A DNA stretch of 64,000 nt from Margaritifera margaritifera. Lineage: Eukaryota; Mollusca; Bivalvia; Unionida; Margaritiferidae. Below, in pieces: positions 36,246 to 49,100 of this stretch. The DNA is taken from positions 2,822,001 through 2,886,000 of the forward strand of contig JAQPZY010001664.1 of the NCBI GenBank assembly GCA_029931535.1. Direction: 5' to 3'. The position numbers and the translations under genes are program-made. The notes below the pieces were generated by a model. It made no database searches and had not been told where the DNA came from. It was given only the letters and a program-made list of their open reading frames with translations. Positions within the stretch are counted from its first letter, which is position 1; every line of letters starts with the position of its first letter.

Positions 36246-38183
36246 AATGCAAAAGAACAAAACCATGCCAACAACATGCATCCATGTTGTGTCTTTCTAA
36301 AATAAGTTAAGATTACTTTGTGCTCTATTAAAAGGCTGTTTAATTGTCATGTATTTGTAAGTTCATTGGTCATGGGATCTTTTCCAGAGATTAGCAGGAA
36401 AAAGATCATAAAATGGTTACATGAAATTAAATCAAACTTTATATAAAATTAAAATAAATTGCGATCAAACTGAATAATAAAGTTACCTGAATTAATGTAG
36501 GTTCAAGTTAATTTCAATAATATTTTGCAAAATAAATTATTGAATTCTGATTTTTTCAGAGCAGATATTTTCTTAGTCCCAGTTTTAGATATCTGGACAG
36601 TTATGTGGAGTGTAGAGCACATTCCTTATTGACCAATTCACCAAAACCATGAAGTACCAGCATAGTGTATCTTCTTACTACCGGGCCTAGTAGAGTTAAA
36701 CATTTTTTAACCCTACCTGCATGAAATATATAGGAAGATATTATTTTTTTTAGATGTAACAATTAGAATTCGTTTTGTCTTTTTAATAAGTCATCACTCA
36801 GTCCAAAAATACAGTGTTTACAAACAGCTCCTCCTACTTGGCCATTTTCTCACATTGCTTGCTTACAATCTCATGACCTACATCAAGGTCAGAGGTCCAA
36901 CAAACTGTGTGGGGAAAGGCCAATGATACACTGCTCCAATGATAATTGGCGAGCAAAAGGGTCCATAAACATCAACCATGGTATAAACAAGGGAGTGAGA
37001 TAGCGAGGGAAACTCAAATTTTGGTTCACAGTTGTGGGGAGGGGGATGCTAGCAACTTTCATTGATACATGAGAAGTTGAATTGCCATTGTCCTACACAA
37101 ATATTTATCAAATGGATTTTTATATGTATTGACACTATATCTGAATAAGTCAATTAAAGTCAGTAATTGAGACAGATTTTTAATGTACATAAAGTTGACA
37201 CACAGTACTCACAAGTTTGTGTACCAGTGAAGTTCAAGTTGCTTCCCTTTTATGGTCAGAACATGTGTCCATTGCAAGTAAACATTAACGAACTATAGCT
37301 TCATAGCTAGACTTGCACTCAAAAATTGCTGGAGACAAACTCGGTGATGTATTTGCACTGATTAATTCCTCCTGGTAACAATATATATTGTCATTTCATT
37401 AAAAGCACATGATAGTGACTATGTACAACCCAGTATTGTTTGCACTAATAAAAACAGTCTACACACAGCAGTTGCATGGTCCTGGAACATTACATCCAGA
37501 TTGGAAAAAATCATCTAAAAAGATAGAGAAAAGACAAAAATGTATGCCTTTTATTTGAACTTGCAAGTTTATATCAAATGTATCACTGCAAATTTTGAGG
37601 AACAATCCACAGGTGCACAGATGTTAACACAGTGTCAAAACCTTTTATGTATTGCAATTGCCAGAGACAATTATTCTATTAATTAGCTTATGTTATCAAT
37701 AACTTCAGTTTTCAACAATTGTCAAAATAAATCCTGCTTAGCTACTGAGTAAGCACCTAATTAGGTCTTCAAAGAATTTTCATGGACATGGCTGTGAGAG
37801 TTAAATGATTCTTTTCACATTTTAATAGAAGAGAGCATGTCACATTTATGATTACAGTGAAACTGAACTAAATAAATTAAATTAAAACATAAATTAAACT
37901 TGGCAAGACATCTGTTTGGTATTTATTTCTTACAATGTTGGCACCAGTAGGCACTTACCAACATTTTCATTGTTGATATTTCATCGTATACTGTATTATT
38001 TATTGAAGAAATATTTTTGTCAAGGACAGTCTTACAAAATATATGATTTCTTATTACAATGTATGAATTGCACTATGTCAATTGTAAATTAACAAGCACT
38101 AACTGCTGATAAAACAAGCAATAAATTGAGCTTTCTTTTTCCAATTTTCAGTGAGTTTTAAATGTTAAGCAAAATGTTTTATA

Positions 38184-38356
38184 CAGTAAAACATCTGTTA
38201 TCCAGATCCATTCGCAGCCATTGTATTTGTCTGGATAATCATCTGAATAACTTCTAAATTTATACAGAATAAGTCATGTATTCAGGAGATACTTGGTTAA
38301 TCCTTATGATTGAAAAGTTTGGATAATTAGCATTAGTATAATTGGCTTTTTACTGT
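38184..38356. mobile_element. Pogo/Tigger-like MITE
   Basis: The ends are TACAGTAAAACATCTGTTAT (left) and TTGGCTTTTTACTGTA (right), imperfect inverted repeats flanked by TA. The inside has 'ctggataatc' and 'ggataattag', as in Tigger-type ends. It is about 170 bp with no coding capacity. Confidence 0.65.
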
Positions 38357-38693
38357 ATTTGTCTTTACTGAATAGGTGATAGATTATTTGGGTTGATTTT
38401 ATAAAACGGTTGTTTCAGAGTATTTTACAAATTTAGTGTTTTAATTTGAAAATTTTAAAATCAATACAGTACAATATGAAAGATATTCCTCAAGAAACTC
38501 TTCATTTGCTTTTTGTTTGATGTAGAATTGCCAGAGGAATGACCATAGCTTATAATTTGTAATCTTTGTATGCACTATGCATTGAAGTAAAGTTACAGTT
38601 TTATGTGCAGTTAAGTGTAAATTTGCTCCATATTTTTTTTATGTAATTTTCACACACAAAATTTTTTTTTTTATGTATAATTCTTTTGCCTAG

Positions 38694-38887
38694 ACACTTG
38701 CCATCCTTGGATTATGCCTGCTGATTGAGCAGCTCAAACCTCCAGACAATAACTACCTGAACAATGCAGCCAGTCGTCAGGAATGGTTGCGGAAAATTTG
38801 CAACTATCGCCCTGTTATAGAAAAAGGACTTGATCTTTACTCTTTAGCCAGTGGAACTAGAGTGGATGAAGCTGTTTTAAATGCAAA
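38694..38887 (+). CDS. RNF213-like exon 7 of window
   Basis: The acceptor is cttttgcctag|acactt and the donor aatgcaaa|gtatgt. It is 194 nt, phase 0 in and phase 2 out. The translation begins TLAILGLCLLIEQLKPPDNN, then SRQEWLRKICNYRPVIEKGL, and ends GTRVDEAVLNAK. The W-RK motif and following helix fit the RNF213 region upstream of the RING. The exon follows T-rich intron sequence and is preceded by a 5.5-kb intron. Confidence 0.9.
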
Positions 38888-39189
38888 GTATGTACATGTA
38901 TCTTGACATATTTTTATTTTTTTAGCAAGACACTATTTGGGTGCAAGTTTACAATCCTTGTATGAAGAATGATAAAAACAGACACAAGACTAGTTTAATT
39001 TCATGCTGAACTAGTTGTTGATGCACTAGAATAGTTTGGTTTGAAGTCACTTGTTTAAATATTTTTGGTGTAATACAGTGCAGCCTGTCTTTACTAGATA
39101 TATGTGGGCTGAGAAAAATTGTCTAAAGTAGAAAAGCTTGCTGCTTAAGGTAGGATATTTCTTGTTCAGATACAAAAGACCCAATCATA

Positions 39190-40760
39190 ATTTGTTAGGA
39201 GTACATCCACTGTCTTGCCAATCCAGTCCTTCCAAGCTAGAAAAGATGTTAACCACATCGTTAGGATTGTTTTAGCAACTTAAAGTGTCAAACGTTATCT
39301 GATTGCTGCAATGAATGTCAGACAAGAGTTGTCTTCCATTGGATAGGGGGATTGGCACCAAAATCACATTCATACCTGTCAACTTGTACAGAAATCCCGT
39401 AATTTGTACGGTTTTTTGGGGGGTTTTGCAGTGTACGGCCGTACAACCATTTTGTACGGTTTTTTATATTTAAAAAAAAATAATCGGGCAAGTCCTTATT
39501 TTCGTGCTTTAATCACTACATCTACCTTTATTTGGCCATTCATGCCCTCTGGGCTTACTGAATATTTGATTCTACCACTCTCCATGTATACATTTACCGG
39601 TACATCCTGTATAACACCTACAGGTGGTCAGTGATAACTACAGCATATGTGCACGTTCTGTTACCGCTTGACTGCATATTGGGCTAAGCGACCACATTAT
39701 CAGCAAATCAAACACCTCAAACAAAGCCGGTATGATTAATTAGCAGTGTTTTAAGCGGCTTTGTTGCACTGTGTTTACTCAAACCAGATCCTCACGAGTG
39801 GCTCACTTTGATTTTAATCCAGCGAGTCAGCGTAATTAAATTAATGACAGGTACTTTACCGACATCAGTGATGGTTTCCTTTATGAACTGATTAAATGAC
39901 AGTAATGATTCTTTCATTTTTAATTGATTATAAAGACAATCAACTTTCACGTGCGATATTGCGTTTGAAGCGAAACAATTACGCTAATTAATGAGCTCTG
40001 TTCGTATTTAAAAGAGAAAATGTTTGTTATGATCACTTTAGAAGTAGTTGTCAAGCAAGCTGATATTTACTATGTGGATAAAATGAGTTTGCTAAATTAT
40101 TTTCGCAAGGAAGGTAATAAGGACGATTTGAAGAAGTAAAATTCTTGTGAAAGTGGAGGGATAAAACGTAAGACTGCTACTAAGTGTGAGAATTCCTTAA
40201 ACCAAGAGAGTGTAAAAATTCTAACAAACATTTCACCAAATGGACCAGAGCTTGAGGACTTTAACTCAGACACAGCTATCAACTGCTGGCTTAGTGCTTG
40301 TGCAGGTGGCAGACATGGACATTTTTTTCAAAATCCAGCAGCTAAAACATATATACATGTACCTGAAGTAGCCAAACGTATATCAACAACTGTTTTAGAC
40401 AAATTAAATTCTTTTTAGAAATAATTATGTTGTATATTATTTCATTTGTTCTTTCTATGGATTAAGTACATACATCTCATCAAATCTCGGCAAGTGATTA
40501 CCATTTTGGGACAAGTGAAAAGTAAGGTGGCCATGTGAAAAGTAAGGTGGGACGAGTGAATTTTCTGAAACCACTTGTCCTGGACAAGTGGATGAATTTT
40601 TTTTTGCTCAGACCTGTCTTTGGCGTAAGGTTTTTCTGGTCTTTGTAAGTTTTTTTTTTGGTCTGGTGTAGAGGTTTTTGTCTCAGGAGGTTGACAGGTA
40701 TGCACATTACTCTTCAGTTACTACTTCTGCTTGTGCCTGATCAACACATTGTTACAAGAA
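39190..40760 (-). repeat. Solo DIRS terminal repeat, split by hAT 2
   Basis: 39190-39370 and 40703-40760 together match the DIRS terminal repeats at 28350 and 32336: 'ttaggagtacatccactgtc', 'gtcagacaagagttgtcttc', 'ggataggggga', 'ttggcacc', then, after the insertion, 'ttcagttactacttctgctt'. The hAT element sits between. Strand given relative to the 3' copy of the DIRS element. Confidence 0.72.
39365..40708 (+). mobile_element. hAT DNA transposon 2 (39371-40702) with 6-bp target duplication
   Basis: The ends CATACCTGTCAAC and GTTGACAGGTATG are inverted repeats flanked by exact cacatt copies (39365-39370, 40703-40708). It is 1,332 bp. Subterminal 'tgtacggttttttggggg' repeats follow the left end. 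It keeps a start-like peptide, MSLLNYFRKEGNKDDLKK (40085-40141), and, at about 40250-40420, a C-terminal-like reading, LEDFNSDTAINCWLSACAGG. The latter resembles the end of the transposase in element 3 (GDFNADMAITKWLLSSQRAR). The core is missing, so the copy is non-autonomous. Confidence 0.85.
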
Positions 40761-40994
40761 ACCTCACTAATATCTTCCAGTTTGTGCCTTTTCACCAGTT
40801 TGAGTGATCCTTTAGAGTTTTCTTACCACATGGAAGAATACTCCTGTTTTCCTACTAAATATCACTCTGTCATCTTTGTAGATGAATATTTTGCAATTGT
40901 TTAACTTCATTGTACAATAAGGTAATCAGTGCTTTTTTAATTTCCTACCTTATGGTCTACAGTAATTACAATTCATCTCGGTGCACTGACTTTT

Positions 40995-41420
40995 TAGCTC
41001 GTCTGGCCATAAGGCCAAGTAAGCTTATGGTATGGCCCAGCATCAGTTGTGCATCATCCATCCATCCATCAGCATTTACTTATTACAACTCTGGAGGCTA
41101 TATTTCTAACCTGATTTTGATGAAACTTGGAATATAATTCATCTCATCATTATCTTGGAAAAGTTTGATAATGAGCAAAATCAATCTATAATAATGCGGT
41201 GGTCTTGCATCTGAGTGACTGAACTTATTATCTCTGGAGGCCATGTTTCTAAAACAAAATTGATCAGATTTGGAATATAGACTTCCATCATCAAGATCTT
41301 GGAAGAGTTAGATAATGAGCAAGATTTATTCATATTAATGAGGTGATTTTGAATCTAATTGACTGAGATTGTTACCACTCTGGAGGCCAGTCTTGGATGA
41401 GTTTGAGAATGAATGAGATC
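40995..41420. repeat. Mollusc 'AGCTC..CTGGCC' element with ~130-bp units
   Basis: It opens with 'tttagctcgtctggccataa' and 'ggccaagtaagcttatgg', a phrase I know from many bivalve and gastropod genomes. (atcc)n and then about three units of 'gattttgatgaaacttggaat' type follow, as at 2690-3400. Confidence 0.75.
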
Positions 41421-42176
41421 CCTGCAGAATTTAGTCAGGTTGGTAATGAGAAGGCTGGATGGTACATCATCATTTCATTGGTTCATAATCATAAAACTAA
41501 CTCATGACAGTCTTTTATAGGCTATGTATGTCATCTTGGTTTTCATTTTTCAAATATCAGGCGCTGTATTAAATCAAATTACCTTTCTGTTTCATCATCC
41601 AAACTGTTGTTGGTCTCATTTAGTGTGTCTGAAAATTAAGATCTAGCATAATATTACTGACCATGACTGTCCAAAAAGCCAAGATGCATTACAAAATTGT
41701 TTACAACAAAATGTTTAGAGTGTTTGAAAATTTAGGGTAAAGACTGTAATATTTGCCATATCAATATCAAGCTGAAAACCACTTGTAAGTTAGAGAAACA
41801 GATAATTGCATTGATAAACTACATCATTTTATTAAAAGTGTAGCGGAATACAAATTAGTCCAGTTAATCTTCAGGGTTTTGCTTTCCACACTTTGACTGA
41901 TGTCAAAATGTCACTATTACCGTTGATATTGAGGTCAACATACACTGCAATAAGCACAGGAGACTATTTTGAAAGTACACAAATGCATTTACCATTTATA
42001 AAAATGTTGTATTTTAAAAAAGATGTGGAATTGTGGACGTAAGTAAAGCATAATATTTGACTTGTATTATAATGGCTTGCTTTTGAGAAGTTGATAATTG
42101 AACCTAAAACCTCAGAAATAAGCCACATGTAATTTTCCTTTTAGGTAAGATTTCATTGGCTTATTTCCACCCGCTT
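41421..42176. other. Intronic sequence, no gene seen
   Basis: AT-rich, without recognisable repeats or coding signal. Confidence 0.4.
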
Positions 42177-43247
42177 TATACAGCCAGAATTCCATGGTAC
42201 TGACAAATTTGAGTTCAAAAGTACCCCTATGGGATGGCCACCCCTCAAACCTAACCTGTGGCCAGAATATTAGTGGAAAAACTGTCAAATTTACCCCTTG
42301 TGGGCAACCACATAATGGTGATATAAAAATCACAAGAATATTTGTTGATTTCTAATTGAACACATTGACATTTGTTCTAACATGCTGATAAAGAACCTAA
42401 CTTTAATCCATACAAAGAAATAAGTAATCTGATTATCCTTACTGTTACGCGTTCCTTAGATTGTATGTTTTCTCACTTTGATCATTACTGGCTATTATTA
42501 GTATTGATAATTATCAAGATGACAAAAGCTAACCACTGAGAAGCACATTATTGTTCAGCTCAAGTACATGACCTTTTTAGCTCACCTGGTTACCAGAAAG
42601 AAAAAATGGCATGTTAGTCGCTGTGGCTTTTCTCTCATAGATTACGAAATGTACTTGGAAGGGTTAAAGACTTAAACCAGTTGATCGCGTGACAAACTTA
42701 CTTTGTAAACACTGAGCAAGTCATGTAATAACTACAAATTACCAAAAAAGGTATAAGTTGTTGCAAAATGTGCAAAATGTCATTAGACATATTCAGTTTA
42801 GAACAAGATGTGAAAGCAATTCAACTAAACAAAAAGATGGTGAGTCCTTTGATCACTATTGATAAATTTTATATCAGAAAGATTCAAATAAACAGCATCA
42901 ATATACATTCTACAGCAGTGAGTGGGAAAATGGAATCAACAGACAGTGATAGTTACAGCCATGTTTGTGTGCCTAAATTTTATTGACAAGGTGGTTTTGC
43001 ACAGTAATTGATGATTATTCATAATTATTATAAATAACACTGATACAAGTTTTACCACATTGATTACATAACATTCCTTTGGTTTTTAAATGAAATTATT
43101 AAATATTTAAAAATTACTTGCACTTTTCAATCTTTTTATGTAGTTATTACTCACATCTGCATGATCCCCATCTTGAAATGCCACCCCTCTTATAAGGCCA
43201 TTTTCCTGATGCAGACGGAGTGGCCTTGTAAGAGAGGAACTAGTGTA
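42177..43247. mobile_element. Degenerate pogo-like element, copy 2
   Basis: The left part, 'ccagaattccatggtactga' with 'gttcaaaagtacccctatgg', matches the left end of the element at 59681. The right part, 43159-43247, is an inverted copy of the 86-bp unit at 60037-60122 and ends like the 61322 terminus. The extreme left terminus is lost. It has no transposase. Confidence 0.6.
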
Positions 43248-44267
43248 ATTGGTTTTTATTTGTCTTCCTTCCCTGTAAAAGTGTATTGTTACATTGCCAG
43301 CAATACTCATGCAGTAAATTGTTGTCATTCAAACCTGTTTAGTTAATTTAGAGGTCACATAATTAATACATGAATTATGTTCTGTGATTTCATTCACTTT
43401 CATCTGCAAGAAGTTATTTTGCTGTCATCTGTATTTTTTTAAGTTTATTAGAGCTTTTATTAGAAATTGTTAGAATTTTTATTTGAAGTTATTTTCCAAA
43501 ATATCAAGAAGTAGGAGTTGTCTGCAGTTTGTAATTTTCACAAGAAATTAGGCTGACCCAACACCCAGAAGTTACTGTGATGTTGGTACCTTTTCATGTA
43601 TTATAGTCATCTGAAGACCAATAATCTGTTAATTAGACTAATATGTTATCATGTCTAAAAACCATTAAGTCCTCCACAGTTGTCAAAATGCCAGCTTATC
43701 TGCTGAATAAGTGGAATTGTTACAACTGCTTATTTCATCCTCATGATTTCACAATATTCTCAGTGCCCTAGTCATTAGACACAAGACTCAGCAGTTTTGT
43801 GTCATTGTACATGTTTATATGTTGACTTGTTTATATATGTCTCTTTTATTCCCCATTAATATTAAAAGATAATCTGATCTTTTAACCTTTAAATTGTTTT
43901 GAATATTAGATGATGAGTATGATTGACTTTTTGTAGAAGAGTCAGACATTGTCATCATCGATTTCTTTATTTTTGTTACCAAATTAAAAAGAAATGGGAT
44001 CCATAGATCTCATCACACTATAAGTGGGTTAATTAGTTATCCAGTTGCAGATTAACTATGAAGTGTGTATCAAAACGATTTGGGTCAGATTTGATTTTCA
44101 CCCTTTTTCACCTCAGTGTGACTTGTTTATAGGACCTCTTAGATTTAGAAGTTTGGTCTTACATCTTGAACCAAGATTCTTTCAATTGTAACATATTGGA
44201 TGGGGTATCTGTGTTCTCAGGCCATAGTTGTAGTATCAGTGCATTGATGATTTCTGTGCATTTACAG
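43248..44267. other. Intronic sequence before exon 8
   Basis: No gene or clear repeat seen. Confidence 0.4.
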
Positions 44268-44376
44268 ACAGATGTGGACAAGGATAACAGTGGTGAAGCT
44301 GTTCATTGAACATGTGGTGACATCAGAAAAAGAAGCAGAGAAACATGGACCTAAGCATATCATGCCTCTTTGGGTG
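44268..44376 (+). CDS. RNF213-like exon 8 of window
   Basis: The acceptor is catttacag|acagatg and the donor tgggtg|gtgagt. It is 109 nt, phase 2 in and phase 0 out. The translation is QMWTRITVVKLFIEHVVTSE, then KEAEKHGPKHIMPLWV. A second AG four bases later (acag|atg) is rejected because it would break the phase with exon 7. It sits 0.9 kb before exon 9, in a closely spaced group of exons 8-10. Confidence 0.86.
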
Positions 44377-44454
44377 GTGAGTAATACTGTAGATAAAACC
44401 TCTTAATAACTATAATGTACTATATGTTATCAGGTTGAAGTTTTTTAGCCCCTC

Positions 44455-45175
44455 ACAAATGAAGTTGGGAGGGGATATAGCAATTTGCCTGTTATGTGTT
44501 CATTTGTTCATAAGACCCTCAATATCTCAATTTTAAAATACTTATGAAAATTGGTGTGTGGATGCATCTCAGCAAGAGCAAATAGACCATACCAAAACTA
44601 GCTCACTGTGACCTAATTTGCATGATTGAGTGACTTTTGTATTTTCAACTATTTGTTACACTCTCAATATCTTGGACTCTATTTCACCTACACTTATAAA
44701 AATTGATTTGTAGATCTTGACAGAAGTAGCTAAACCAGACCAGACTAGGTCAGTGTGACCTACTTTGCAAGGTTTGAGTGACGATTGTATTTGCAGCTGT
44801 TCATTCATTACACCTACAATATCTTGGATCCTACTTTGTGTACACTCATGTTTGCAGTTATCCATTATTTACTGTCAGTATCTTGGATCCTATTTCATCA
44901 ACACTCATGGGACTTGGCATGTGGATGCATCTGAAGGAGGTTAATTTAGTCCTACTAAAACTTGGTCACATTCTGGGGTGTCTTTTATATTTTCAGCACT
45001 ATGTTCATTACACCCTTTATATCTTGTACCCTTTTTCGCCTGCTTTCATGATAATTAGTATGTAGATGCATCTCAAGGAAATAACTCGACCAAACCAAAA
45101 GTAGGTCACTGTGATGTAATTTTCAGGCTTGAATGACTCTAGTAGTTTTCTCTATACCAGTCTGTATATTGTAGG
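44455..45175. repeat. Divergent tandem repeat, ~130-bp unit
   Basis: About five units of 'cattacac.ctcaatatcttgga.cctatttc..ctacactcatg' with 'gtggatgcatctcaagga' and 'ccaaac.agg tcactgtgacc'. It fills most of the intron between exons 8 and 9. Confidence 0.7.
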
Positions 45176-45312
45176 CTACTCCAAATGTGCTCCTGTTGGC
45201 AAGGTCATTTGACTTTATAAGTAAACACCTTGTTTGTTTGGAGGGACGAGGGTAAAATAGGATTTTTCTTGATTTAATTAACAAGATTGCATTCTCTTGT
45301 TTTTCAATATAG

Positions 45313-45378
45313 TTTTTGCAGGAGTTTTGTATACATTGGAGAAAAGAATTGGAAGCCTACAAAAATCAGATAACACAA
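45313..45378 (+). CDS. RNF213-like exon 9 of window (22 codons)
   Basis: A short exon with acceptor tcaatatag|tttttg and donor acacaa|gtaatt. It is 66 nt, phase 0 on both sides, so it could be skipped in frame. The translation is FLQEFCIHWRKELEAYKNQI plus TQ. A downstream AG at 45320-45321 (tttttgcag) is also in frame and would remove three codons. Its size makes it less certain alone, but both neighbours join it in phase. Confidence 0.78.
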
Positions 45379-45867
45379 GTAATTTCTTCATTTACTTTTA
45401 TGATCATATATAATCGTTACTGGAAGATGTAATACAACAACACTGTGCTGTTTTACTTGCAACATTAAGTCTTGTTATCTCACCAGTATATACATACATA
45501 TCACATTTTTTGCTCAAAGGCAGAGGCTGCAGCAGCATCAACATGATAATTCTATCTTAAAGACAGGATTTTGAAATTGGTGGTTTGTACCTGTACAGAT
45601 AATAGGCCAGGCCAAGCTATCAAAACAGTCTAGCATATAATTGACCAATCAGCTGCTTATTCAGACATGTTTGCCTTCAAAGTCAGGGAGACAGTGACAC
45701 AGATGAGTTAATTCCCCTTTTATACCCCAGCAGCCCTGTCTTTGAAGTTTTGTATTGATGTTTTTACAAGACAGATATAGAGGCATACATCAAAGTAGTA
45801 TTAGTTGCAGTTGAGACATCTTATTACACAGATTCTGTTTCTTTACTTTTATGAATTGTTCTTTCAG

Positions 45868-45968
45868 ATGCTTGGGGAAACTACAGACTTGAAGCAAGTG
45901 CATTCCCTTGAAAATGTGGAGAAATTCCTCAAAATGTGCAATAGGACTGCCATCAAGGATCTTTTAGG
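45868..45968 (+). CDS. RNF213-like exon 10 of window
   Basis: The acceptor is ttctttcag|atgctt and the donor tttagg|gtaatt. It is 101 nt, phase 0 in and phase 2 out. The translation is MLGETTDLKQVHSLENVEKF, then LKMCNRTAIKDLLG. It forms the segment directly before the RING exon, and the last glycine codon is completed by the first base of exon 11. The 5.2-kb intron that follows contains the large inverted-repeat element. Confidence 0.84.
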
Positions 45969-46126
45969 GTAATTCTGATGCTTTCAGTAATGATCTCAGA
46001 AATAATGGTATCTAAGTGAACTGATCCAATGGAATCAGAAGTCAGAGGTTATGTGATGCCAAACAACATGTATGCTATCCACTTAGAAGAATTGGCCATA
46101 AAATGTGTTCCTTCCATAAATTGTGA

Positions 46127-49100
46127 TACAGTACAGCTCACGTGATTTTTCGGAACCCCACGCATCGCGGTGGGGTACTTAATCCCCTCCACTCTAGCTC
46201 CGCAATAGCACTGCACGGTGGAGGCATAAATTGGCATAAATACCTACAAATCATCACCGCGTTTCGGCAGGCATGCCGATATAAACTCCACCGTGGAGGG
46301 GCTAGTCGACATTACTGATTGACATCTGAACAGCCAATGAATGAAGACCACCTATGGAAAGACTGAGACGTCAAGAGTGATTTACAACTGGATACCATCT
46401 GAAGAATCAGTCGTTTTTATTTCGATCATATATTTGGACAATAAAAAAATAATTTCAAAAGTCTTGTATATTCAATACACATTACTGTTTATAAAAGGTT
46501 GATCGACTTCTTTTGCAATAAGTTTATGATTTTAATTTATTTCAAAGAAATATGAAGAAACTTATGCACTGACTTGACGAGAAGTACACATTGCTGAGCC
46601 TCTCAAGCAGAATAAATTTATCATTTTGTTCCAAAGGAAAGTAATTCTCTGAGATATGGACAATTAAAATCCAAATTGACATCCACTTCTGCTTACCCCC
46701 CCCCCCCCCACAACAAACCTAATACACTGAATTTACACTGAAATGCAAACCGCGTGCTTAGTCTTTAAGCAGTAATAGTAGAGTCATGAGGCTGAATATT
46801 ATGACTGCATGGGTGCTGTAAGGGACTGACCATTTAATATACGGGGTTTATATGTTGTTTTTTTTCGACCGGGATATTTTTTGTTCTTTCATCACAGTAT
46901 TTATTTATTTTAAGTGAAATATGGAACGGATTAACATCTGTTACAAAAATCAGAAAAAGACAATTGTTTTCATGCATTCCCCCCCCCCCCCACGGTTGGA
47001 AAATTCAATTGTCTCTCCCTAATAAAGACTTGACTTCAGCTGATGTTCTACAGAAATCAAGGCAGTGACCATTGTGAACACTGTTGTAAAATATTAACAA
47101 GGGTTTGCATCAAAGGATGATGTAAGTTTCAGCTTGGGAACCGTGTTTTTTTATTACATGAAGCCATCTGACTTAGTGTGTTGTACTTTATAGCCGCATT
47201 TATGGTCCCGCCATTAAGAACGGAAGTTTGATAATTGTTAGTAATTAATCTGAACTCGGCTTATTACCGAAATGAAAAATAATATGGAAAATTCTAAAAT
47301 CTGAGATGTTTAGAGATTTTAATTTCCACGTGTATCCTATTATTTGCTCATTTTCCTACGGCGAAAATATAAAAATAAAATATACTTTTTTAATTATTTT
47401 TACGCAGATATTAAAGAATGCAGTTTCCTGTTTGTGACTGTTAGAGCCTTAGGTTATTAAGCGTGTTTCTGTTTCTTACCACTTGCAAACTTTTCCAGAC
47501 TTCAGTTTACGATAACTTGTGCAGTACTGATTTGGATTCCATATTTTATGAGAGAGTGAGGGGGGGGGGGGGGGGCTTTACTAAGAAGAGTTAATGATCT
47601 AAACTTATTCATCTTATTTTTCTGTATTATGCAATAGGAAAACGAACAGAAAAGAAAAAGTTAAAGATTAATTTCATCTGATGCTCAGCATGTTTCCTAA
47701 TATTTGCTCATTTTTGTAAGAGGAAAGTATAAAAAAGATTTTTTTTTATCATCATAGAAAAATAGTAAATCTTATGGAAATGATATGTCAGTAACCCAAT
47801 CGTAATATTGATCTATTTCTTATAATTATTTGTACGCAGATATTAATGTATGCAGTTTTATCTTTGTGACTTTGGAGCGGTTGCTTATTGAGACAAGAAA
47901 TAAACTAATTTCTTTGAATAGTGTTTGGCATGTTTCTGTATATGGTATATTGCTTTACAGCTACAGTTACTTTGGCCAAATGGATAAGAGTGTGTGTTAC
48001 ACACACATATTTGATATTGGAGCACGAGGTCATGAGTTTGCAACCACCGACGGGAAAATTTGTTTCTTTTTTTCCCCCTCTATTACGCTATAATGTCTAG
48101 TACAGTATTACTTTTCTTACCACTTGCAAACTTTTCCACATTTCAGTTTACGATAACTTGTGCAGTAGTGATTTGGATTCCATATTTTATGAGAGAGAGA
48201 GAGAGAGTAGGGGGGGGGGGCTTTACTAAGAAGAGGTAATGATCTAAAATTATTCATCTTATTTTTCTGTATTATGCAATAGGAAAACAAAAAGAAAAGA
48301 AAAAGTTAAACATTAATTTCATCTGATGCGCAAGTTTGTCAGATCAATGTACTTTAGGTTAACAGTTAGCACATGAAATTAACACGTCAATATCAGCAGT
48401 CCTGATGGCTTCTCTTGTGCAAGGTTACTTGCACGTGTCAACTACATGTATCTAGGATGACCTTTTGCGGCCATTAGTGATTTTTTAAAAAACCACTACT
48501 TTGGTAATTAATGCAAATTAGTACAGTTTAAAATAAAATAACGATGTGAAATCTTAATAATGCTTTATTTAAGCGATTGGATGTCAGGAAAAAACGTACA
48601 ATATGTGAATGATTACTCATGCATGGAATAACCATCGGAACTTGTGCGATTTTGTTTCACTTCAGTCAGGTATGACTGCAGCTTTGTTATTAATTTGTTT
48701 GATGTTTATCGTTCTTTTCATTGCAGGTAGTACAATATCACTGACTTTCATATGATCATTACAATTTTGTATTGCGTTTACTGAAAAAGAAATAAGGATA
48801 TGAATGCATGTTTAGATTCTGATAACATAGTATTGAAGAAGAAAAAAAATTAGATTCATTGTGCAAAATGTAGTATTAATACAGTTTGCGAGGCATTGCC
48901 ATTACATTATCATCATCTGAAATATGATTCGGCACTATGTATCATACATTATCTTCGTTAGAACAAGGAAATATTTATAATTAACTGAATTACTACGTTT
49001 TCTTCAGTATCAAAAAGTTAGCAAATTGTTCCCAGAGGGATAACGATGTAGATAAATCAGTGCCCCCCCCCCCCTTTCCCGTCTCAACCTCTGCTTGCAT

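Noticed and set aside
42112..42333. 73-aa minus-strand ORF as a small gene
   Set aside because: It reads through the end of a pogo-like element; the similar reading at 60019-60150 comes from the same repeat family.
44270..44272. Second AG as acceptor of exon 8
   Set aside because: It would shift the phase relative to exon 7 and break the frame.
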